A stretch of 64,000 bases of DNA from AC-32 sp963719275 (GTDB lineage Bacteria > Actinomycetota > Thermoleophilia > Gaiellales > Gaiellaceae), in contig CAVRBT010000004.1 of the NCBI GenBank assembly GCA_963719275.1, forward strand, positions 682,001-746,000, read 5' to 3'. Shown here piece by piece: positions 34,421-41,196 of this stretch. The position numbers and the translations under genes are program-made. The notes below the pieces were generated by a model that had not been told where the DNA came from, searched no databases, and saw nothing but the letters and a program-made list of their open reading frames with translations. Each line of letters starts with the position of its first letter. Position 1 is the first letter of the stretch.

Positions 34421-34609
34421 CTATGGCGAAGGCGTGCGGAGCGGCTCGATCTCGCGGCCGCCGTAGGTCTTGCAGTTCGGGCACATGCGGTGCGGCTGCT
34501 TCGGGCGGCCGCACTGCGGGCAGGTGTTCACGCGCGGCGCCTCGAGCCGGTGCGTGGCGCGCCGCTTGTCCCGGCGCGACTTGGAGGTTTTCTTCTTCGG
34601 GACGGCCAT
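34421..34609 (-). CDS. rpmF: 50S ribosomal protein L32
   Basis: This 62-residue protein opens MAVPKKKTSKSRRDKRRATH and carries a zinc ribbon with Cys pairs CPQC and CPNC (CPQCGRPKQPHRMCPNC). It is the zinc-containing form of L32. It is normally preceded by yceD, but here yceD is 3 kb away at 37671-38180, with a plus-strand two-component island between the two. Confidence 0.97.
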   Translation of the reverse strand: MAVPKKKTSKSRRDKRRATHRLEAPRVNTCPQCGRPKQPHRMCPNCKTYGGREIEPLRTPSP

Positions 34610-34652
34610 CGGCGGGCGAGTATAGCCACAGCGGCAGGGCGCTTTGCCGATT

Positions 34653-34679
34653 CTTTACCCAGTCTTGGCGCGACCTTCG
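34653..34679 (+). promoter_or_regulatory. Candidate OmpR-type operator: 11-bp-phased CTT repeats, copy A
   Basis: CTT triplets begin at 34653, 34664 and 34675, exactly 11 bp apart, in CTTTACCCAGT-CTTGGCGCGAC-CTTCGCC. A matching arrangement lies at 43308-43334 upstream of another His/Gly/Asp-tailed gene, and both start CCGAnnCTTTACCC. Direct repeats with 11-bp spacing are typical of OmpR/PhoB-family binding sites, and such a regulator is encoded at 35241-35945. Confidence 0.45.
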
Positions 34680-34683
34680 CCTT

Positions 34684-34717
34684 GCGTTGCCCGCCCGGAA
34701 CTCGCCCCGGGCAACGC
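34684..34717 (+). promoter_or_regulatory. Hairpin in the leader of the small tailed-protein gene
   Basis: GCGTTGCCCG (34684-34693) pairs perfectly with CGGGCAACGC (34708-34717) around a 14-base loop. It lies about 42 bp before the ATG at 34760. It could be a leader structure, or a terminator for convergent transcription if the promoter lies downstream. No T-tract follows. Confidence 0.45.
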
Positions 34718-34759
34718 TGTGTGCAGGCAAGCGACGCGAGGGAGAAGGAGGCAGACGAG

Positions 34760-35173
34760 ATGTTCAAGATCGCAGCAATCATCGGAGGCGTTCTCCTGCT
34801 GGCGGGCGTGGCGCTCGCCGGGACGGTGACGAGCCTCGGCACGACCGGCAGCGCAACCCTGAGTAGTTCGCTCCCGGCGGCGTCCACGACGGCCCGCCAG
34901 AACGATCGCGGCCGCGAGAACGAGGCGCGTGGTCGCGCCAACGAGCCGGGCGAGGACCTGCGCGGCCCGTGTGACGAGGCCGAGCACGCGAACGATCCGC
35001 GTTGCGCCGGTGTCACCGGCGCCGGGACGACGACCGTCACGACGCGCGCTGAGGACGACCGCCGCGGCCACCACCGTCGCGGCCACGACGCCGACCGCCG
35101 CGATGACCACGGCCGGAACTCCGGCCCGGGCGGTGGCGAGTCTCGGCACGGCGGCCACGGCGGCGACGACTGA
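34760..35173 (+). CDS. Small membrane-anchored protein with His/Gly/Asp-rich tail (tailed protein 1)
   Basis: No known family was recognised. The 137-residue protein starts with a hydrophobic anchor or signal segment (FKIAAIIGGVLLLAGVALAG), then a Ser/Thr/Arg linker and a polar tail full of His, Arg, Asp and Gly. The tail has RRGHHRRGHDADRRDDHGRN and ends SRHGGHGGDD. Two Cys (PCDEAEHANDPRC) lie mid-protein and could form a disulfide outside the cell. The ATG has GGAGAAGGAGG upstream. The genes at 37321-37674 and 43375-43746 have the same plan and end HGGDD and GGGDD. The tail suggests metal binding in the envelope; this is inference. Confidence 0.75.
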   Translation: MFKIAAIIGGVLLLAGVALAGTVTSLGTTGSATLSSSLPAASTTARQNDRGRENEARGRANEPGEDLRGPCDEAEHANDPRCAGVTGAGTTTVTTRAEDDRRGHHRRGHDADRRDDHGRNSGPGGGESRHGGHGGDD

Positions 35174-35193
35174 TCCCTCATCTCGACAGACCT

Positions 35194-35218
35194 GACGGCC
35201 CCTCTCCCCGGGGCCGTC
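35194..35218 (+). terminator. Hairpin terminator after tailed protein 1
   Basis: GACGGCCCC (35194-35202) pairs with GGGGCCGTC (35210-35218) around a 7-base loop, between the first tailed gene and the response regulator. GC-rich stem without a strong T-run. The regulator gene may therefore have its own promoter or be reached by read-through. Confidence 0.6.
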
Positions 35219-35240
35219 TCGCCGTCGTCACAATTCCGAC

Positions 35241-35945
35241 ATGAGCAGGCCCAGGCGCACGATCCTCCTCGTCGAGGACGAGACCTCGATCATCGAGCCT
35301 CTCGCGGAGGTGCTCCGAGGCGAGGGCTTCGAGACGCTGCTGGCCGGCACGGTCGCGGAGGCACTCGAGCAGGCGCGCCGCGACCCCGATCTCGTGCTCC
35401 TCGACGTGATGCTGCCGGACGGGTCCGGCTTCGACGTCTGCCGCGAGCTACGCCAGCGCTCGCAGGTTCCGATCATCATGCTCACCGCCCGCGGAGAGGA
35501 GGCCGACCGGGTGGTCGGGCTCGAGCTGGGCGCCGACGACTACGTCGTGAAGCCGTTCAGCGGGCGCGAAGTGGTTGCGCGGATCCGCGCCGTGCTGCGC
35601 CGCGTCGCCGCGCCGGAGCCCGGCGACGACCGGCCGCTCGAGGTCGGCGAGGTGCGGCTCGATCCGGCCCGACGCGAGGTCACCCTTGACCGCGACGTCC
35701 TCGAGCTGAGCCGCAAGGAGTTCGAGCTCCTGCACCTGTTGATGCGCAACGCCGGCTCGGTCGTGACGCGCGAGCGGCTGATCGACGAGGTCTGGGACCC
35801 GAACTGGTTCGGCTCGACGAAGACGCTCGACGTCCACGTCAGCGGCATCCGGCGCAAGCTCGGCGACGATCCGGCCGACCCGCGCTACGTGCACACGGTG
35901 CGCGGCGTCGGCTTCCGGTTCTCGGCGCCGGACGAGGTCGAATGA
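35241..35945 (+). CDS. OmpR/PhoB-family response regulator
   Basis: This 234-residue regulator has a receiver domain with acidic residues in LVEDE, phospho-acceptor Asp55 in LVLLDVMLPD, Thr in MLTARG and Lys in DDYVVKPF. The C-terminal winged-helix domain has LSRKEFELLHLLMRNAGSVV, DVHVSGIRRKLGDDP and YVHTVRGVGFRF. It overlaps the histidine kinase gene by 4 bp, so the two form one system. The 11-bp-phased repeats at 34653 and 43308 are candidate targets. Confidence 0.95.
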   Translation: MSRPRRTILLVEDETSIIEPLAEVLRGEGFETLLAGTVAEALEQARRDPDLVLLDVMLPDGSGFDVCRELRQRSQVPIIMLTARGEEADRVVGLELGADDYVVKPFSGREVVARIRAVLRRVAAPEPGDDRPLEVGEVRLDPARREVTLDRDVLELSRKEFELLHLLMRNAGSVVTRERLIDEVWDPNWFGSTKTLDVHVSGIRRKLGDDPADPRYVHTVRGVGFRFSAPDEVE

Positions 35946-37336
35946 CGCTCCGCAACCAGCTCCTCGGCGCGTTCGCGTACGTGCTGCTGCTGATCATCGT
36001 CGCGCTCGAGGTGCCGCTCGCGCTCAACCTCGCGCGACGGATCGACGCCGAGGTGAAGAACGAGGCGGCGACGCAGGCGTTCGTCGTCGCGGCGAGCGCC
36101 TCCGGCAGCATGGGTAATCCGGCTGAGCTCGGCCGCGTCGTGCGGCGCTCCGGTCGGGAGCTCGGCGCGCGCGTGATCGTCGTCGGCCCGGGAGGCGGCC
36201 TGCGGGCGGACTCGACGGTCGCGACGCCCCCGAATGTCTCCTACGCGTCGCGGCCGGAGATCGCGGCGGCCCTAGGCGGAGAGCGCGCGCAGGGCGAGCG
36301 CCACAGCGACACCCTCGGCCAGGACTTGCTCTACACCGCGGTGCCGATCACCAACAACGGCAAGGTCGTCGGCGCCGCGCGCGTGACGCAGAGCCTCGCC
36401 GCCGTGCATTCGCGGATCCGCCGGGGCGTGTTGGCATTGATCGCGATCGGCGTGTTCGCGCTGCTCATCGGCCTTGGGCTCGCGTGGTTCCTCGCAAGCT
36501 CGCTCTCGCAGCCGCTCCGCAACCTGGCGGCGACGGCGCGGCGCTTCGAGGCCGGTGACCTCGAGGCGCGGGCGGAGCCGGCAGGCGCCACCGAGCAGAA
36601 GGAGGTCGCGGCCGCCTTCAACGACATGGCGGAGCGGCTCGGCGTCGTCCTCGCCGCGCAGCGGGAGTTCGTCGCGAACGCGTCCCACCAGCTGCGCACC
36701 CCGCTCACGGGCCTGCGGCTGCGGATCGAGTCGGCGCGCCTCAAGTCCGGGCCGGAGGCGGCTGCGGAGCTCGGGGCCGCAGAGCGGGAAGTCGAGCGGC
36801 TCGCACGCCTGCTGACGTCGCTGCTCACGCTCGCGCGCGAGGGCGACAAGCCTGCCGCACCGCGGCCGGTCTCGCTCGCGCGAGCGGCCGAACGCGCCCA
36901 CGAACGCTGGGTCGCGACCGCCGAGGAGGACGGGCGCGAGCTCGAGCTCGTCGGCAACGGCGACGCGACGATCGCGGCCTCCGAGGAGGACCTCGCGATC
37001 CTGCTCGACAACCTGATCGAGAACGCGCTCCGCTACTCGCCCACCCGCGTGGCCGTCGACTGGGGCCGCGACGGCAGCGAGGCGTGGCTCGCCGTCCTCG
37101 ACGAGGGGCCCGGGCTGCAGGCGGGCGAGGAGACGCAGCTGTTCGAGCGGTTCGCGCGCGGCAGTGCCGGCAGCGGGCGTTCGGGGACGGGTCTCGGCCT
37201 CGCGATCGTGCAGACGCTTGCCCACCGCTGGCGTGGCGAGGCGTCGCTCTCGAACCGTCTCGAGGGTGGGACGCGCGCCGAGGTGCGCTTCCCGGCCGCG
37301 GCTACAGTGAAGGAAGAACCATGGGTCGAGGCCTGA
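35942..37336 (+). CDS. Membrane sensor histidine kinase
   Basis: This 464-residue kinase has membrane segments at about 8-29 and 162-187 with an extracytoplasmic sensor of about 130 residues between them. The sensor has no recognised fold but shows the mixed pattern of PAS/CACHE-like domains (LYTAVPITNNGKVVGAARVT). A HAMP region follows, then the phospho-acceptor His249 in EFVANASHQLRTPLTGLRLR, the N box DNLIENALRYSP and the G boxes DEGPGL and GTGLGLAIVQ. It overlaps the regulator by 4 bp and tailed protein 2 by 16 bp. Confidence 0.94.
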   Translation: MTLRNQLLGAFAYVLLLIIVALEVPLALNLARRIDAEVKNEAATQAFVVAASASGSMGNPAELGRVVRRSGRELGARVIVVGPGGGLRADSTVATPPNVSYASRPEIAAALGGERAQGERHSDTLGQDLLYTAVPITNNGKVVGAARVTQSLAAVHSRIRRGVLALIAIGVFALLIGLGLAWFLASSLSQPLRNLAATARRFEAGDLEARAEPAGATEQKEVAAAFNDMAERLGVVLAAQREFVANASHQLRTPLTGLRLRIESARLKSGPEAAAELGAAEREVERLARLLTSLLTLAREGDKPAAPRPVSLARAAERAHERWVATAEEDGRELELVGNGDATIAASEEDLAILLDNLIENALRYSPTRVAVDWGRDGSEAWLAVLDEGPGLQAGEETQLFERFARGSAGSGRSGTGLGLAIVQTLAHRWRGEASLSNRLEGGTRAEVRFPAAATVKEEPWVEA

Positions 37337-37674
37337 TCGTCGCCACACTCGCCGTCATCGGGCTGCTCTGCGCGGCCGGAATGGGCTACGGCGCTTACGT
37401 CGTCTCGCGCGGCTCGGTCGCCGTGCCCGTCACGCGGCTGCAGCAGGCCCCGCAGAGCCTGACGCCGAAGCAGGTGCGCGCAACGGCGCGCGCGAAGGCC
37501 GCGAAGGCCAAGGCGCGGAAGCGAGCTCGGACGACGACCACGACGCGCACCGTCGCCCCGCCTCCCCCACCTCCGCCGACGACGACCATCGACGACCACG
37601 GCGGCGACCGCCACGGCGGTGGTGGCAGTGGAAGTGGCGGCAGCGGTGGCGGCGGCCACGGCGGGGACGACTAG
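37321..37674 (+). CDS. Small membrane protein with His/Gly/Asp-rich tail (tailed protein 2)
   Basis: This 117-residue protein has an N-terminal membrane segment (GLIVATLAVIGLLCAAGMGY), a basic Lys/Arg/Ala helix (ARAKAAKAKARKRAR), a Thr-rich then Pro-rich linker, and a tail IDDHGGDRHGGGGS-(Gly/Ser)-GGGGHGGDD. The plan matches 34760-35173 and 43375-43746. It overlaps the kinase gene by 16 bp, so its dose is tied to the sensor; it may sense or bind a metal or pass a signal to the kinase, which is inference. Its stop shares CTAG with the convergent yceD stop. Confidence 0.75.
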   Translation: MGRGLIVATLAVIGLLCAAGMGYGAYVVSRGSVAVPVTRLQQAPQSLTPKQVRATARAKAAKAKARKRARTTTTTRTVAPPPPPPPTTTIDDHGGDRHGGGGSGSGGSGGGGHGGDD

Positions 37675-38180
37675 AGCTTCTCTCGGATCTCCTCGAGCGC
37701 GGCCCAGCGCGAGTCGGGCTCGGGCTCGCCATGCTCGTGGGGCTCGTCGTTGAGGTTCTTGCCGCAGACCGGGCAGAGGCCGGCGCAGTCCGGCCGGCAG
37801 AGGATCTTGTCGGGCAGCTCGAGCGCGATCGCGTCGCGCGCCCAGGTGGAGAGGTCGAGCTTGTCGTCCTGGAGGTAGACGGTCTGCAGCTCCTCATCGC
37901 CGCCCGGGCTCTCGGCCTGGTACTCGCGCGCGGCGATGTCGACGTCGAGGACGGCGTCGTCGAGGCAGCGGAAGCACGGCCCGTGCAGCCGCGCGTGGAA
38001 GCGCAGCTGGAACACCGTCCCGGTCGAGGCACGCGTGATCGTCAGCTCCGCCGGGACGGCGCGCGGCACCGGCAGGTAGCGCTGTCCGCCGAGCTCGAAC
38101 GGGTCGAGCTCGATGGATTGCTCGTCGCGGAACTGCTCGCCGGAACGGACTCTGAGGCTGCGAAGGTCGAGGGTGGTCAC
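37671..38180 (-). CDS. yceD: YceD/DUF177 family protein
   Basis: This 169-residue protein belongs to the DUF177 (YceD) family, linked to 23S rRNA accumulation and normally encoded directly before rpmF. Conserved residues include the Cys pair HGPCFRCLDDAV and the C-terminal zinc-like cluster ILCRPDCAGLCPVCGKNLND. The expected rpmF partner is separated by the plus-strand island 34653-37674. Confidence 0.92.
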   Translation of the reverse strand: MTTLDLRSLRVRSGEQFRDEQSIELDPFELGGQRYLPVPRAVPAELTITRASTGTVFQLRFHARLHGPCFRCLDDAVLDVDIAAREYQAESPGGDEELQTVYLQDDKLDLSTWARDAIALELPDKILCRPDCAGLCPVCGKNLNDEPHEHGEPEPDSRWAALEEIREKL

Positions 38181-38199
38181 TCGACCACCGTAGCCAAGA

Positions 38200-38709
38200 T
38201 CAGATGCGCTGAATCAGCTCGTCGAGGGGCTTGCGGTTCGCCTCCGCGCTCCACTCTTCGAGGCTCTTCGACTCCGGGGCGAGGTCGCGCTTCGGGTAGC
38301 CGAAGCTCGGGATGTTCACCGGCAGCCAGCCCTCGTCCAGGCCGAGCTCGCGCGCTGCGGCCTGCTGGTCGCCCATGCCGTTCGGGCACGAGACGACTCC
38401 CTCGTTCCAGGCGACGAGGAACATGTTCTGCATGGCGCGGCCGACGTCGATGGCGGAACCGCCTCCCTCCGTCACGACCGCCACCGCGAAGGCGCACGTC
38501 TGGATGTTGCCCTCCGCGTAGACGACCTGCGACACGCGCTGCTTCGCGTCCTCGCTCTCGACGATCACGAACCGCCAGGGCTGTTTGTTCACGGCGCTCC
38601 CGGCGAGCCGTCCCGCGTCGAGGATCCGCCGCTGCACGTCCTCGGGCACCGGCCGATCGGAATAGCTGCGCCAGTCGCGCTTGCTCGCGACGGCGAGGCC
38701 CACGTCCAT
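38200..38709 (-). CDS. Nitroreductase-family FMN oxidoreductase
   Basis: This 169-residue flavoprotein of the nitroreductase superfamily has an N-terminal FMN-phosphate loop KRDWRSYSDRPVPEDVQRRI, then AGSAVNKQPWRFVIVE and GSAIDVGRAMQNMFLVAWNE. It ends with a short PSFGYPKRDLAP segment. The fold is small for the family but complete. Substrate is unknown (quinones, nitro compounds or flavin). It sits between yceD and the SepIVA-like gene, an unusual position. Confidence 0.88.
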   Translation of the reverse strand: MDVGLAVASKRDWRSYSDRPVPEDVQRRILDAGRLAGSAVNKQPWRFVIVESEDAKQRVSQVVYAEGNIQTCAFAVAVVTEGGGSAIDVGRAMQNMFLVAWNEGVVSCPNGMGDQQAAARELGLDEGWLPVNIPSFGYPKRDLAPESKSLEEWSAEANRKPLDELIQRI

Positions 38710-38722
38710 GCCGCGCGGCGCC

Positions 38723-39232
38723 CTAGCCCGGGAAGTCGTCGTTGTTGCTCTCGACGCCAGCGGCAACGCCGGCGACGACCGACTCCTGCGACCGCTCGTG
38801 GAGCCGCTCACGGCCTCGCTTGACCGCCGCGAGGAACTTGTCGAGGTTGACCTCGAGCGTCGACAGGATCGAGTCCGCCCAGTCCTCCATCTCGAGCCGC
38901 GTCTCGCGGGCCTGGCGGCGGGCGTCGTCGATGATGTCGCCCGCTTGGCGCTCGGCCAGCTTGACGATCTCGGTCTGAGAGGCCTCGCGCACGGCCTGCT
39001 CACGCGCCTCGCCGAGGATCCGGTCGCACTCGCGCTTCGCCTCGGCCAGCATCTCCTGGCGCTCCTTCACGATCCAGCGCGCCTGCTTGATCTCCTCGGG
39101 GATGGTCGCGCGCATCTGGTCGAGGATGTCGTAGATCTCCTCGCGGTCGATCCGAACCTGGTCGGTGAGCGGCACGGCCTTCGCGTTGTGCACGAGGTCG
39201 TCGAGCTTGTCGATCAGAACCAGTACGTCCAT
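38723..39232 (-). CDS. SepIVA/DivIVA-like coiled-coil protein
   Basis: This 169-residue protein begins LVLIDKLDDLVHNAKAVPLT, followed by EEIYDILDQMRATIPEEIKQ and a long charged coiled coil (ARWIVKERQEMLAEAKRECD onward). It matches the actinobacterial family that includes mycobacterial SepIVA, an essential septation factor encoded beside yceD and rnc, as here. It probably acts at the division site or in polar growth. The acidic C-terminus ESNNDDFPG is short. Confidence 0.8.
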   Translation of the reverse strand: MDVLVLIDKLDDLVHNAKAVPLTDQVRIDREEIYDILDQMRATIPEEIKQARWIVKERQEMLAEAKRECDRILGEAREQAVREASQTEIVKLAERQAGDIIDDARRQARETRLEMEDWADSILSTLEVNLDKFLAAVKRGRERLHERSQESVVAGVAAGVESNNDDFPG

Positions 39233-39255
39233 CGGTGGCCGGAGTTTACAGGCGG

Positions 39256-39596
39256 CTACGGCTTGAACAGTCGTCTTATCCAGCCGCGCCGTTCGGGCTC
39301 GGGCTCCGGCTCGGGCTCGGGACGAACGGCGCGCGGCGGCTCGTGCTCGCGGGGCGCCTCGCTGCCGAAGACCCAGCGGCGCCCGCTCGCGCGGAGCTCC
39401 TCGAGCACCGCGCCGGCCTCGTCGGGCGCGAGCACGACCTCATCGCTCCGCGCCAGCTGAGACTCGATGTTGAAGGCGGTCTCGCTGACCGCGCCGCGAG
39501 CGCGGAGCTTCTGGAGCACGTCCTGCGCCTGGCGCTTCTGGAGCCGCACCTCTCCGCCGGCCGCTAGCAGCGTCTCGAGACTGGTGGCGGGCTCGC

Positions 39597-39600
<4 letters not shown>
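39256..39600 (-). CDS. Small conserved-looking hypothetical protein, acidic-proline tail
   Basis: No family recognised. The 114-residue protein has a helical first half (LETLLAAGGEVRLQKRQAQD, LQKLRARGAVSETAFNIE), a middle part ending GRRWVFGSE, a Pro-Glu tract and a basic aromatic end RRGWIRRLFKP that could touch membrane. ATG 39600 overlaps the coaD stop as ATGA, so the two are translated together. Its position between coaD and the SepIVA-like gene suggests a cell-envelope or division role, which is speculation. Confidence 0.7.
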
Positions 39601-40108
<508 letters not shown>

Positions 40109-40112
<4 letters not shown>

Positions 40113-40648
40113 TCGTGCTCGAAGATCGTGAGTCGTGCTGCGCCGTAGCGGCGGGTCTTCCGCTTCGCCAGCGGCAGCTCCGGTTCCTCGTCGGCGGCGG
40201 TCTCCACGAGCAGCGTGCCGTCCGGGGCGAGGACGTCTGGCAGGTGTCGAATCATTGCGTTTTGCAGGGGAAAGCTCCCGTAAGGTGGGTCGACCAGCAC
40301 GAGATCGTACCGGGTGCCCTGGCGGGCATCGGCGCGGAGGGCGGTCAGCGCCTCCTGGCAGAGGACGGTCGCGTTGTCCAGGCCGAGCTTGTCGAGGTTG
40401 CGGACAATGGTGCGGCAGGCCTCGCGGTCGTTCTCCACGAAGGTCGCGTGGGCGGCGCCGCGCGAGAGCGCCTCGAGGCCCATCGCGCCGGAGCCGGCAA
40501 AGAGGTCGAGCACCGTCGCGTCTTCGGCCGCGCCCGGCCCGAGCAGGTTGAAGGCGGCCTCCCGGACCCGGTCGGCGGTCGGTCGTGTGTCGAGCCCCTT
40601 CGGCGCGAAGATCCGAGCGCCCTTCCGCGAGCCGGCGATGATCCGCAC
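40109..40648 (-). CDS. rsmD: 16S rRNA (guanine966-N2)-methyltransferase
   Basis: This 179-residue AdoMet methyltransferase opens VRIIAGSRKGARIFAPKG and has TRPTADRVREAAFNLL, motif I VLDLFAGSGAMGLEALSRGA and the catalytic DPPYGSFPL. GTG 40648 is supported by the conserved R-I-I-A-G opening. It lies 5 bp after the HEAT protein and overlaps coaD by 4 bp. Confidence 0.95.
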
Positions 40649-40653
40649 GGTGC

Positions 40654-41196
40654 CTAGACCCGGTCCGGAAGGGGCGGATGCTCCTCGCCGTCGAGACAGC
40701 GGAGCGCCCATTCCGCCTCCTGCCCGACCGTCCACCAGCCGTCGACGAACGCCTCGTCGGCGAGCAGCCGCTCCAGGCGTGGACGCGACTCCTGCAACTC
40801 CAGGGCGCCGGCCGCGAACGCGGACCAGAAGCGCACGTCGGGCTCCGGGTCGACGAGGGAGGCGACGATCGCCGTCCTGATCTCGGCGAGCACCGGCTCG
40901 TACTGGAGCAGGTGGCCGAGTGCTTCGGCGGCGTGCCCGCGGACGACGACGCTTTCGTCGGGATCGCTGAGTCGCCGCGCGAGCACGTCGGCAAAGGCGC
41001 TCTCACCGCTGAAGCCGAGAACGTAGGCGGCGGCAGCCCGGCCTCGCTCGTCTCCGCGGCCCTCGAGCACGCGCTCCACACGGCGAAGCGCTCGCTCGTC
41101 ACCGCTCCGAGCGAGCTCCGATGCCGCCGCCCAGCGTCGTCCCTCTTCGCGCGCCGACAGCGTGCGCACAAGCCGGCGGCGCCGCAGGACGCTCAC
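40654..41196 (-). CDS. HEAT-repeat protein
   Basis: This 180-residue protein consists of about four HEAT-like helical repeats, for example SAREEGRRWAAASELARSGD, AAAAYVLGFSGESAFADVLA and VVRGHAAEALGHLLQYEPVL. Such proteins scaffold protein or nucleic-acid contacts; related small HEAT proteins include phycobilin lyases, but nothing here supports that. GTG 41196 overlaps the recG stop as GTGA, so it is coupled to recG, and rsmD follows after 5 bp. Confidence 0.85.
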   Translation of the reverse strand: MSVLRRRRLVRTLSAREEGRRWAAASELARSGDERALRRVERVLEGRGDERGRAAAAYVLGFSGESAFADVLARRLSDPDESVVVRGHAAEALGHLLQYEPVLAEIRTAIVASLVDPEPDVRFWSAFAAGALELQESRPRLERLLADEAFVDGWWTVGQEAEWALRCLDGEEHPPLPDRV

